Made by a program: the position numbers and the translations under genes. Positions 50,816-58,303 of a stretch of DNA of 64,000 bases are shown piece after piece (the stretch's first letter is position 1; the number at the start of each line of letters is the position of its first letter). Source of the stretch: Bacillota bacterium (GTDB taxonomy: Bacteria > Bacillota > Clostridia > Oscillospirales > Oscillospiraceae); NCBI GenBank assembly GCA_023402075.1, contig JAEXCS010000014.1, positions 1-64,000 of the forward strand. The letters are read 5' to 3'. Below the pieces are notes generated by a model that was not told the DNA's origin, did no database searches, and was given only the letters and a program-made list of their open reading frames with translations.

Positions 50816-51763
50816 TTATACCGTATTACCGGAGCCGGAGAAATAGTGAAGTCCCAAATAATGTGAAAGATATTCCAGCACACGGTATGCGCCCACGCTG
50901 TTTCCCTTGGGGTCAAGCGCCGGATTGAAGGCCGCCAGTCCCATCTTTCGTTCCACGGTCCCCATGATGCCGCCGCCCACGCCGCTCTTTGCCGGAATGC
51001 CCACTTTCATGGCAAACTCTCCCGACGCGTCATACATTCCGCACGTTACCATCAGGGTTTTCACAATGCGCACAATCCAATCCTCCAAAAGCGTTTCACC
51101 GGTGCGGGGGTCCACGCCGTTATTGGCCAGAATCAGCGCATAGTTTGCCAAATCCTCCACGTTTACGCTTAGCGAGCACATCCAGAAGTACAGGTCAACC
51201 ACATCCTCGGCGTTATGTTCCAGAATATTGTCGCTCTGCATGAGGTATGCCATGGAACGGTTGCGCATTCCGGCCTTTTTTTCCGACTGAAACACCGCTT
51301 CGTTCAAATGGATGGAGTCCCGGCGGCAGAGCGTTCGGGTAAGCGCCAGAAAATCGCCGAAGGGGTCTTTGCTGTCCATGCAGCAGTCGGCGGTGGCGAT
51401 GGCGCCCGCGTTAATCATAGGATTGAGCGGATGGGTGTTTTTCGTCTCAAGCCGTACCAGTGAATTAAAGGCATCACCGGTAGGCTCCACCCCCACCTTG
51501 CCAAATACCTTGTCATAGCCTGCCGTCTGCAAAGCCATGATGAGGGTGAGGGTTTTGGAAATGCTCTGAATCGTGAACGCGTGATGCCAGTCGCCTGCGG
51601 CGTAAATCTCCCCGTCGGTGGTGATGACGCAGGCCCCCAGTTTCTCCGGATCTCCTTTGGCAAGCTCTGGAATATAGGTCGCCACCTTGCCTGCGTGAAG
51701 GAAGGTGCGGGCATAATCCATTGCATCAACCAGCGTTTTTTCAATCAGTTCATTGCGAGCCAT
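50816..51763 (-). CDS. glsA: Glutaminase A
   Basis: The 315-residue protein matches the serine-dependent glutaminase family. It has GKVATYIPELAKGDPEKLGACVITTDG at 26-52, the nucleophile motif SISK (S67, K70), NPMINAGAIAT, NRSMAYLMQ, CSLSVNVEDLANYALILANNGVDP and KSGVGGGIMG. Glutaminases of this type convert glutamine to glutamate and ammonia in the cytoplasm. The length is normal and all motifs are intact. A symporter gene follows and a LysR-type gene diverges from it, so uptake, deamidation and control are grouped. GGGAGAATG lies upstream of the start. Confidence 0.96.
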   Translation of the reverse strand: MARNELIEKTLVDAMDYARTFLHAGKVATYIPELAKGDPEKLGACVITTDGEIYAAGDWHHAFTIQSISKTLTLIMALQTAGYDKVFGKVGVEPTGDAFNSLVRLETKNTHPLNPMINAGAIATADCCMDSKDPFGDFLALTRTLCRRDSIHLNEAVFQSEKKAGMRNRSMAYLMQSDNILEHNAEDVVDLYFWMCSLSVNVEDLANYALILANNGVDPRTGETLLEDWIVRIVKTLMVTCGMYDASGEFAMKVGIPAKSGVGGGIMGTVERKMGLAAFNPALDPKGNSVGAYRVLEYLSHYLGLHYFSGSGNTV

Positions 51764-52081
51764 TGGAAATCATTCTCCCTTTTTTTATCGTTTTGCCTTT
51801 AAACCCGGAGATGAAGTTGGGCAAATCGCCTTATATTTAACAATATCCTAACATAATTTTTGGCAAATGTATAATAGCAATCTCCGATAGGGGTATGCAG
51901 CAGCCGTTATAGCAAATTCGACTGATTTGCTAAAAATTCTTTGTCGATTTCGCATACTAAATCGTTGCATCCTTTGTCTAAAAAATGCGCTATAATAGAA
52001 AATATATGCAAAAAGGGGAAAACGCAAACCCAGCCTGCCGGGGTGGAAGCTCCGGTGTGCCGGGATAAAGGAGAGAGCGGC
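51764..52081. other. Divergent intergenic region between glsA and the LysR gene
   Basis: These 318 AT-rich bases contain a TATAAT at 51991-51996 oriented towards the LysR gene, with no good -35. No gene was seen. Operators of the LysR protein probably lie here. Confidence 0.4.
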
Positions 52082-53017
52082 ATGGACATCAAGCATCTGG
52101 AGTTTTTTTGCGCGGTGGCCCGCTGCGGGTCGATTAATCGGGCGGCGCAGGAGCTATACATTTCTCAGCCCCATCTCAGCCACATCATTCGGGATATGGA
52201 GGCGGACGCGGGCGTCCCGCTGTTCCAGAGAACCAAGCAGGGCGTGACGCTTACGTCGGAAGGGCAAGCCTTTTTAGAGCACTCCAAGGTCATTCTCAAG
52301 GAGATGGAGAGTTTGAAGCAGGTCTCCTGCCGGACGGAGCCGGAGGGGGACTGCATGAGACTCTCCATGACCAAATTTACCCACACGATGGAAAGCTTTA
52401 ACGAGGTGTGCACCCGCCGCCAGAGGCTTTTCAAGTTTACTTATTTTTTAAATGAAGGAACCACGCTGGACGTGGTATCGGATGTGGAGGAATGCGTCTG
52501 TGATGTAGGGTGCATTCACTTTGCAAGCCATGAGTCGGAGCGTTTTCACAAGCTTTTTCTTGAGAAAGGACTGGAGCTGACGCCGCTTGTCACGATGGCG
52601 CCGCACATTGTCGTCTCCAAAAACCATGAGCTGCTGCGTAAAAACATTCCGGTCACGCTGAAGAACCTGAGAGACTACGGGTTTGTCCGCTATATAGGAC
52701 AATATGAGGATTTTATCTATAACATTTCCACAGAGGGCCACCAGACCGATTTGAACAATTCCTCCCGCATCATCTATGTGTATGGGCGGGCGGCGCTGAT
52801 GCACCTGATTTCTGAAAGTGATTTTTATACCATTGGGATTCAGGGATTTTCCACGCAGGACTCGTTGTATCAGTGTGTTTCTATTCCCATTCAAAACTGC
52901 AAGGAGCGGCTGGAGTTTGGCCTGATTACCCGAAAAGGAGCCGTGCTGTCCGACTCTGAGCAGGAGTTTGTCCAAAATGTGACCACCCGTTACCACGCGC
53001 TTCAAAAAACACCCTGA
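52082..53017 (+). CDS. LysR-family transcriptional regulator beside glsA
   Basis: The 311-residue protein has an N-terminal winged helix (HLEFFCAVARCGSINRAAQELYISQPHLSHIIRDMEADAGVPLF pattern, 4-47) and a LysR effector domain to the end. The first ATG with a ribosome site (AAAGGAGAG) is 52082; the open frame runs further upstream without one. It is divergent from glsA and the AGCS gene and is the likely activator of both. Compared with the regulator at 42188 it is clearly a different subgroup. No co-inducer can be read from the sequence. Confidence 0.92.
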   Translation: MDIKHLEFFCAVARCGSINRAAQELYISQPHLSHIIRDMEADAGVPLFQRTKQGVTLTSEGQAFLEHSKVILKEMESLKQVSCRTEPEGDCMRLSMTKFTHTMESFNEVCTRRQRLFKFTYFLNEGTTLDVVSDVEECVCDVGCIHFASHESERFHKLFLEKGLELTPLVTMAPHIVVSKNHELLRKNIPVTLKNLRDYGFVRYIGQYEDFIYNISTEGHQTDLNNSSRIIYVYGRAALMHLISESDFYTIGIQGFSTQDSLYQCVSIPIQNCKERLEFGLITRKGAVLSDSEQEFVQNVTTRYHALQKTP

Positions 53018-53049
53018 CTGACGCCGTACCTTTACAAAAATAGAGATAA

Positions 53050-53100
53050 AAAGAGGGGGACCTGCCGCAAGCCTTGAGCTTGCGGCAGGTCCCCCTCTTT
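53050..53100. terminator. Strong convergent terminator between the LysR and flavodiiron genes
   Basis: A perfect 23-bp stem (53050-53072 with 53078-53100) with a 5-base loop and flanking A and T tracts serves both directions. Confidence 0.92.
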
Positions 53101-53137
53101 GGGTATAAAACAAAGTCTGCGGCTGATTTCAACCGTC

Positions 53138-54349
53138 TTACTGCATGGACTCCAAAATGGCATCCGCCAGCGTTTCCAGCTCAAACGCTTTGTCCTCGTG
53201 CAGGGAGGAGGCCATGCTCACGCGCTCGTTCAGCACGGTCATGTTCTTCATTTCCTCGTCGAGGAACTTCTGCATCAAATCGCCGGATTTGATGGCCCAG
53301 GACCCGTTTTCCATTATGGCCACGGTGCGGCTTTGCACATTCAGGGCCTTCATATCCATGAGAAGGTTGTGCATCGCCGGATAAATCCCAAGGTTATAGG
53401 TCACCGAGGCCAGAACCAGATGGCTGTACTTAAAGGTTTCCGAGATGAGCTGGGAGACATCTGTGGAGGATACGTCATAAATGGCGACCTTTGGCATTCC
53501 CTTGTCGCACAGCCGGGCCGCCAGCGCCTGGGCGGCGGACTCCGTGTTGCCGTACATGGAGGCGTATACGATCATCACGCCCTTTTCCTCCGGCTCATAG
53601 CGGCTCCAGGTGTCGTATTTCTGGATGAAATACATCAAATCCTTGCGCCACACCGGCCCATGCAGCGGGCAGATGTATTTGATCTGGTTGAGAATGCCGC
53701 CCGCCTTTTTCAGGATAAGCTGAATGTGGGGGCCGTATTTTCCAACGATGTTGGTCAGATACCGGCGGGCATCGTCCAGCCAGTCCCGGTCAAAGTCCAC
53801 CTCGTCGGCAAACAGCTTTCCGTCCAGCGCGCCGAAGGTTCCAAACGCGTCGGCGGAGAAAAGCACGCCGTCGGTGGTGTCAAAGGTCACCATGACCTCC
53901 GGCCAGTGAACCATGGGGGCAAACACAAACGTGACCACATGCTTTCCGAAGCTGAAGGTATCGCCTTCCTTCACTTCCACAATCGCGTGTTCATCCACGG
54001 GGAACTTGAACTGCCGCATCATCATGAAGGCTTTTTCGTTGCTGATAATGACTACGTTGGGCCACCGAAGCAAAATCTCCTCGATGGAGCCTGCGTGGTC
54101 CGGCTCCAAATGGTTGATGACCAGATAGTCCAGTGGGCGGCCTGCCAAAACATGCTCCATATTTTCAAGAAGCTGACGGCAGCCGGACCAGTCCACCGTG
54201 TCAAACAGGGCGGTCTTTTCATCCATCAAAAGATAGGAGTTATAGGAAACACCTCTGGGAATGGGATATGCATTTTCAAACAAAGCAAGGCGATGGTCGT
54301 TTGCCCCTACCCAGTACACATCCTCGGTTACATTTCTTACACTATACAT
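53138..54349 (-). CDS. Flavodiiron protein (second copy, no rubredoxin domain)
   Basis: The 403-residue protein has the diiron domain (1-250; NHLEPDHAG gives H-x-E-x-D-H, HWPEVMVTFD and CPLHGPVWR follow) and a flavodoxin domain (about 255-400; ASMYGNTESAAQALA binds FMN). It resembles the first copy at 22215 along its length but lacks the fused rubredoxin. The missing electron donor is supplied in cis: the gene directly upstream encodes an acyl-CoA dehydrogenase fusion that ends in a rubredoxin. ATG 54349 follows AAGGGAGGAAAA. It is the last gene of the Rrf2/dehydrogenase/flavodiiron operon. O2 or NO reduction is the expected activity. Confidence 0.94.
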   Translation of the reverse strand: MYSVRNVTEDVYWVGANDHRLALFENAYPIPRGVSYNSYLLMDEKTALFDTVDWSGCRQLLENMEHVLAGRPLDYLVINHLEPDHAGSIEEILLRWPNVVIISNEKAFMMMRQFKFPVDEHAIVEVKEGDTFSFGKHVVTFVFAPMVHWPEVMVTFDTTDGVLFSADAFGTFGALDGKLFADEVDFDRDWLDDARRYLTNIVGKYGPHIQLILKKAGGILNQIKYICPLHGPVWRKDLMYFIQKYDTWSRYEPEEKGVMIVYASMYGNTESAAQALAARLCDKGMPKVAIYDVSSTDVSQLISETFKYSHLVLASVTYNLGIYPAMHNLLMDMKALNVQSRTVAIMENGSWAIKSGDLMQKFLDEEMKNMTVLNERVSMASSLHEDKAFELETLADAILESMQ

Positions 54350-54369
54350 ATTTTTTCCTCCCTTCGGTT

Positions 54370-56280
54370 TTAAGCCTGAATGAATTGGTCCTTGGACTCG
54401 GCGCACTCGGGGCAGGCCCAGTCTTCAGGCAGGTCCTTAAACTGCGTGCCCGGCGCGATTTCGCTTTCCGCGTCGCCAAGCTCAGGCACATATTCATAGC
54501 CGCAGCCGCTGCAAACATAGCGGGGGCCGATCGGCTCCGGCTTGGGCATCCGGGGACGCTTCATCTTCACCATGGGAGGAGCGGGCTGCTTGTCGCCGGT
54601 GTCCAGCGCGGCGGTGAGCAGGGGCAGAATCTCGTTTACGTCGCCTACGATGCCGTAGTCGCAGTTCTTAAAAATCGGGGCGTTGCCGTTTTTGTTGACC
54701 GCCACGATGATTCCCGCATCCTTAATGCCCTTGAGATGCTGGCTGGCTCCGGAAATGCCGCAGGCGATATACAGGTTGCCGGTGAATTTCTGGCCGGACA
54801 TACCAACATAACGGTTGAGCGGCAGATATTTCAGCGTTTCAGCCACGGGGCGGGAAGAGCCGATTGCCGCGCCTGCGGCCTTGGCCAGATTTTCCGCCAA
54901 CAGCATGTTTTCCTTCTCTCCGATGCCTTTGCCGACGGAAACCACGCGCTCGGCCTGCACGATGGGCGTATCCAGAGGAATCCCCACCGTAAAGTCAAAG
55001 CCGTCCTTTTTCAGCGCATCCACCAATGCGGAAACCTGCTCGGTTGCAGCTCCGTCCCGGAAAAGCTGCTTTTTCCGGATTCCGGTGATGGGCGCGGGCT
55101 TTTTGGACCGGCTGGAGGAGGCACTTTCTTCCTTGGGGGGCTTGCCCAGAATGTGAGAGGCGATGACTACCCGCTGGATTTCGTTGGTGCCCTCGTAGAT
55201 GGTGGTGATTTTCGCATCGCGGTACATCCGCTCTACCTCCATGCCCTTGAGGTAGCCGGTGCCGCCGAAAATCTGGAGTGCGTCGTTGGTGACTTCCAGC
55301 GCAATGTCGGAGGCATATTGCTTGGCCATAGCGGACTCCATGCCGAACGCCTCGTGATTTTCCTTCAGCTCCGCTGCCGAATAGACAAGGAACCGCGCTG
55401 TGCGCAGCTTAGTGGCCATGTCCGCGATTTTGAAGGAAATGGCCTGCTGGAAGCCGATGGGCTTGCCAAACTGGACGCGCTCTTTGGCGTAGCTCACCGC
55501 CTGCTCAAACGCGCCCTGCGCAATGCCCAGCGCCTGCGCAGCGATACCGATGCGGCCGCCGTCCAGCGTAGCCATGGCGATTTTAAAGCCCTCGCCCTCT
55601 TTGCCCAGCAGATTTTCCTTCGGAACCTTTACGTCGTTGAAAATCAGCTCTGCGGTGGAGGAGGAACGAATGCCCATTTTGTCGTAGTGATCGCCGAATT
55701 CAAAGCCCTTCCAGCCCTTTTCCACAATAAAGGCGGAGATGCCTTTCACGCCGATATCGGGCGTGGTCACTGCAAACACGACATATGTATCGGCCTTGGG
55801 CGCGTTTGTGATAAAAATTTTTCCGCCGTTGAGCAGGTAGTGGTCGCCCTTATCCAACGCCGTGGTTTCCGTTCCGCCCGCGTCGGAGCCTGCATTTTGC
55901 TCGGTCAGGCCAAACGCGCCGATTTTCTCTCCGTTACACAGCGGAACAAGATATTTCTTTTTTTGCTCTTCTGTGCCGAAGCCAAAGATGGGCCAGGTGC
56001 CCAGGGACGTGTGTGCCGACAGAATGACGCCGGAGCCGCCGTCAACCCGGGACAGCTCCTCTACCGCGACGGCATAGCTGATCATGTCCAGACCTGCCCC
56101 GCCGTACTCCTTCGGAAAGGGAATGCCCATCAGCCCCATTTTTCCAAGAGCTGACACCGCTTCATCGGGAAACTGGTTTTCCTTGTCCATGAGGAAGGCG
56201 AGGGGCTTAATCTCCTCTTCCGCAAATGCGCGAACCTTGGCACGAAGCTTTTCCTGCTGTTGCGTGGTCGTGAATAACAT
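54370..56280 (-). CDS. Acyl-CoA dehydrogenase - ETF-alpha - rubredoxin fusion
   Basis: The 636-residue protein is built of three parts. Residues 1-380 form an acyl-CoA dehydrogenase with FGLTEQNAGSDAGGTET (FAD/substrate loop), the MYRDAKITTIYEGTNEIQ block and E363 as the likely catalytic base, as in butyryl-CoA dehydrogenases. Residues about 400-560 match the FAD-binding C-terminal domain of ETF-alpha (ERVVSVGKGIG, AAIGSSRPV, YVGMSGQ, LYIACGISGASQHLKG, VAVNKN, PIF..DYGIVGD). Residues about 585-636 form a rubredoxin (CSGCGYEY, FKDLPEDWACPEC). Electrons could run from acyl-CoA through two flavins and an iron site to the flavodiiron protein encoded 20 bases downstream. The arrangement avoids a separate ETF. 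It follows a Rrf2-type regulator. Confidence 0.93.
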   Translation of the reverse strand: MLFTTTQQQEKLRAKVRAFAEEEIKPLAFLMDKENQFPDEAVSALGKMGLMGIPFPKEYGGAGLDMISYAVAVEELSRVDGGSGVILSAHTSLGTWPIFGFGTEEQKKKYLVPLCNGEKIGAFGLTEQNAGSDAGGTETTALDKGDHYLLNGGKIFITNAPKADTYVVFAVTTPDIGVKGISAFIVEKGWKGFEFGDHYDKMGIRSSSTAELIFNDVKVPKENLLGKEGEGFKIAMATLDGGRIGIAAQALGIAQGAFEQAVSYAKERVQFGKPIGFQQAISFKIADMATKLRTARFLVYSAAELKENHEAFGMESAMAKQYASDIALEVTNDALQIFGGTGYLKGMEVERMYRDAKITTIYEGTNEIQRVVIASHILGKPPKEESASSSRSKKPAPITGIRKKQLFRDGAATEQVSALVDALKKDGFDFTVGIPLDTPIVQAERVVSVGKGIGEKENMLLAENLAKAAGAAIGSSRPVAETLKYLPLNRYVGMSGQKFTGNLYIACGISGASQHLKGIKDAGIIVAVNKNGNAPIFKNCDYGIVGDVNEILPLLTAALDTGDKQPAPPMVKMKRPRMPKPEPIGPRYVCSGCGYEYVPELGDAESEIAPGTQFKDLPEDWACPECAESKDQFIQA

Positions 56281-56307
56281 ACTGCTTCCCCCTTTTTAAT
56301 TGACCAC

Positions 56308-56325
56308 CATATTCGACAAAATATG
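56308..56325. promoter_or_regulatory. CATATT-N6-AATATG inverted repeat before the dehydrogenase gene
   Basis: A perfect 6-bp inverted repeat with a 6-base spacer lies in the 70-base gap between the Rrf2 gene and the dehydrogenase fusion gene. It may be an operator or a processing site. No promoter was clear beside it. Confidence 0.35.
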
Positions 56326-56350
56326 TCCACTTTAAAAGTGCAAAAAAGAA

Positions 56351-56761
56351 TTACCCGTCAAATAGAATTTCCTGAAGGCTGTGCGTCTCCAGCTCCTGAT
56401 CCAGCTTTTTCTGGATGGATGTTAAATTAATATGCGCGCGGCAGACGGTATTTCCGTGCGCCTTGCACCAAAGGCACTGATAGTCTGGATTCATACACGG
56501 GCTGATGAAGGAGCTCTCTTCCATAACATGCATCAGCCGGAAAAGTGACACCTGATCCAGCTTGGCCGCCAAAATATAGCCGCCATCCGCCCCGCGTAAA
56601 ATTCTGACAATTCCACCTTTTTCAAGCTTTTTTAAAATTTTGTAAGCAAACTGCTGAGGAATTTGTTCTCCCTGGGCAAGCTGCGCCGCAGTGGCCCGCT
56701 CCTCGTCCGCCAGCACCCGCAAAATTCGCAGGGCATAATCCGTTTCCTTTGTAAGAAGCAA
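56351..56761 (-). CDS. Rrf2-family transcriptional regulator
   Basis: The 136-residue protein has the Rrf2 winged helix (LLTKETDYALRILRVLA, AQLAQGEQIPQQFAYKILKKLEKGGIV, RGADGGYILA). Its C-terminal half has four Cys (CMNPDYQCLWCKAHGNTVC, about 93-111), a plausible Fe-S or redox-sensing site as in IscR and NsrR, though spaced differently. It is the first gene of the operon with the dehydrogenase fusion and the flavodiiron protein, so it probably derepresses them on exposure to oxygen or NO. GGAGATG precedes the start. Confidence 0.92.
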   Translation of the reverse strand: MLLTKETDYALRILRVLADEERATAAQLAQGEQIPQQFAYKILKKLEKGGIVRILRGADGGYILAAKLDQVSLFRLMHVMEESSFISPCMNPDYQCLWCKAHGNTVCRAHINLTSIQKKLDQELETHSLQEILFDG

Positions 56762-56785
56762 TGTTTCATCTCCTTTTCGTATTCC

Positions 56786-56814
56786 ACTCTACTATTCTGG
56801 ATATATATTGTCAA
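56786..56814 (-). promoter_or_regulatory. Sigma-A promoter of the Rrf2/dehydrogenase/flavodiiron operon
   Basis: On the minus strand a perfect TTGACA is separated by 17 bases from TAGAGT. The AT-rich spacer (ATATATATCC) is a likely site for autoregulation by the Rrf2 protein. Confidence 0.7.
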
Positions 56815-57002
56815 GTATATTTTGAGGGAAATAAAAAATTCTTTGTGCAAACTAATTAGAAAAGGAGCTGCGGGGCTGCTGACAGTTGGAGGAGAGTTCA
56901 AAAGCGGGCGGTGAAATTGCGGAGTTGCCGAAATTGTGGAGGCTGATTCCGCCCGACCCGTTGGAAGGGCAGGTGGCGGACGGCCTCACGCGTTCGGCGT
57001 AC

Positions 57003-57029
57003 ATAACCGTCCGGCCTTTTGCATAGGAT
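57003..57029 (+). promoter_or_regulatory. Sigma-E-type promoter of spoIIID
   Basis: ATA (57003-57005) is followed after 16 bases by CATAGGAT (57022-57029), about 43 bases before the start codon. spoIIID is under sigma-E control in B. subtilis, so the match is expected and supports the same motif before sigK and the SleC-like gene. Confidence 0.7.
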
Positions 57030-57071
57030 GGAGCAACGCAAGGCGGGGAGTGTTGCTTTTTGAAGGGAAAC

Positions 57072-57314
57072 ATGGAGGAGCGGGCCGAGCAACTGGCCCA
57101 GTACATCATAGAAAACCGGGCGACGGTCCGCGCCGCCGCCGGAAAGTTTGGAATTTCTAAATCTACCGTACATAAGGACATTACTGAGCGGCTGCCCAGA
57201 ATGAATCCGGCGCTGGCGGCGCAGGCGCGGCGGGTGCTGGACGTAAACAAACAGGAGCGTCACATCCGGGGCGGAATCGCCACCAAGGAAAAATATCTCC
57301 ACGGGCACCGGTGA
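57072..57314 (+). CDS. spoIIID: Stage III sporulation protein D (mother-cell regulator)
   Basis: The 80-residue DNA-binding protein aligns by eye with B. subtilis SpoIIID over its whole length. It has ERAEQLAQYIIENRATVRAAA, the helix-turn-helix KFGISKSTVHKDITERLP and the basic tail RHIRGGIATKEKY. It should bind mother-cell promoters and tune sigma-E and sigma-K regulons. ATG 57072 (GAAGGGAAAC upstream) agrees with the B. subtilis N-terminus; an in-frame TTG at 57060 would add four residues. It is followed by a small unknown gene in the same direction. Confidence 0.96.
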   Translation: MEERAEQLAQYIIENRATVRAAAGKFGISKSTVHKDITERLPRMNPALAAQARRVLDVNKQERHIRGGIATKEKYLHGHR

Positions 57315-57367
57315 CCGAGCGGAAGCCGCCCGGAAACCGGCACAGTTTAAAACTGGAGGGAGCTTTC

Positions 57368-57643
57368 ATGGATAACAAATCCAATCGGGACTGGAGCGCT
57401 GCCTCCTCCGTCCCGGCAGTAGAAGCCTGCGAGCCGGAAGTCCGCCGGTGGCTTCATCCTATCCCGCAGACCGGCGGTGTTCCGCAGACCGGTGGCCCGG
57501 CGCTCCCGGAGGCTACGCTGCACTATATTTGCTGCGCCCTCAGCTATCAAAATGAGCTGCTCAGCGAAATAAAAACGCTGCTGGAGCAGCTATGCGGTGG
57601 AGCGTCCGAACATTCGCCGCCCGGCGATCAAGCTCCTGAGTGA
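57368..57643 (+). CDS. Small hypothetical protein downstream of spoIIID
   Basis: The 91-residue product was not recognised. The N-terminal half is polar and Pro/Gly-rich with a short repeat (PQTGGVPQTGG near 48-58). The C-terminal half is a predicted amphipathic helix (CCALSYQNELLSEIKTLLEQL) with two adjacent Cys. GGAGGGAG lies just upstream of the ATG. It starts 54 bases after spoIIID and precedes a terminator, so the two genes probably share the sigma-E-type promoter. A role in the spore mother cell is therefore possible, but that is inference from position only. Confidence 0.6.
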   Translation: MDNKSNRDWSAASSVPAVEACEPEVRRWLHPIPQTGGVPQTGGPALPEATLHYICCALSYQNELLSEIKTLLEQLCGGASEHSPPGDQAPE

Positions 57644-57692
57644 AGGGCGGAAAATGAGGCTCAGCGTCTTTCCGCACAATGCGCAGGCACAA

Positions 57693-57730
57693 CAAAACGG
57701 ACCAGCCGGCAGGCTGGCCCGTTTTGCTTT
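57693..57730 (+). terminator. Terminator of the spoIIID operon
   Basis: A 15-bp stem with one mismatch (CAAAACGGACCAGCC with GGCTGGCCCGTTTTG) and a short loop is followed by CTTTT. Confidence 0.8.
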
Positions 57731-58245
57731 TGGAAGATTGGATGAAAAGAAGTTTTGTCTCTTGCAAGTATTATAATAACGGCAATATGTTAACCGAAAA
57801 AGCAAGGTTTGTTACAAAAGTATTAAATCAACTTGGATTATCACCTTTTTAATACTTTTGTACTTGTCTGAAAATTCTTTGTATTTTCAAGGGACGTTAC
57901 TGTTTCTTAAAAATATGCAATTGCAATATTCTGAAATGTTTTATAAGCCTATACGACACAGAGGAAACACAGTAGAAAACCGGCTATTTAAAATAGACTG
58001 TTCCAGTGCAGTCACGTATTCCGCCAGCTTGTCCGCCGCGCTGTTTTTGTAGTTCCTGCGGAGTGATTTCAAGTGCAAATTGATGGAATGGCTTGCCGCG
58101 TCATGTACAGCGGCTTTTACAGATGGGTGAATTTTTATTGCGAAATAAGTGAGCAGTGCCGTCCTGAAAGCAAGGGCGGTGCTGCTCACTTTAATTTAAT
58201 GTTTTGCGCGCATAGCAGAGTAAAAGAAATCAAAAATAAAAAATG
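57731..58245. other. Non-coding AT-rich stretch with inverted repeats
   Basis: No gene is supported. A perfect 15-bp inverted repeat (57813-57827 with 57848-57862, 20-base spacer) and an imperfect GC-rich hairpin (about 58150-58190) are present. A minus-strand frame of 82 codons (57941-58189) shows no recognisable domain and no ribosome site, so it is not called. Confidence 0.4.
57813..57862. repeat. 15-bp perfect inverted repeat
   Basis: TACAAAAGTATTAAA pairs with TTTAATACTTTTGTA across 20 bases. It may be an operator-like site or the remnant of a mobile sequence. Confidence 0.6.
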
Positions 58246-58274
58246 TTGACAAATATTAATCATTATTATAGAAT
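58246..58274 (+). promoter_or_regulatory. Sigma-A promoter of the RraA operon
   Basis: A perfect TTGACA and TAGAAT are separated by 17 AT-rich bases, 30 bases before the start codon. The very short leader leaves little room for RNA control, so regulation is likely by the RpiR protein. Confidence 0.75.
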
Positions 58275-58303
58275 GATGAAAATTCTACAAAGGAGCTGAT
58301 TGG

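Larger units (their letters stand above)
56762..57071. other. Divergent region between the Rrf2 operon and spoIIID
   Basis: The left side holds the sigma-A promoter of the Rrf2 operon and the right side holds the sigma-E-type promoter of spoIIID. No additional gene was seen in the 310 bases. Confidence 0.5.

Noticed and set aside
54133..56154. Plus-strand open frame of 673 codons opposite the dehydrogenase fusion
   Set aside because: It is a shadow of the real minus-strand gene, without recognisable domains.
57941..58189. 82-codon minus-strand frame as a transposase remnant
   Set aside because: Part of it looks protein-like, but no transposase motif, start or ribosome site could be recognised.
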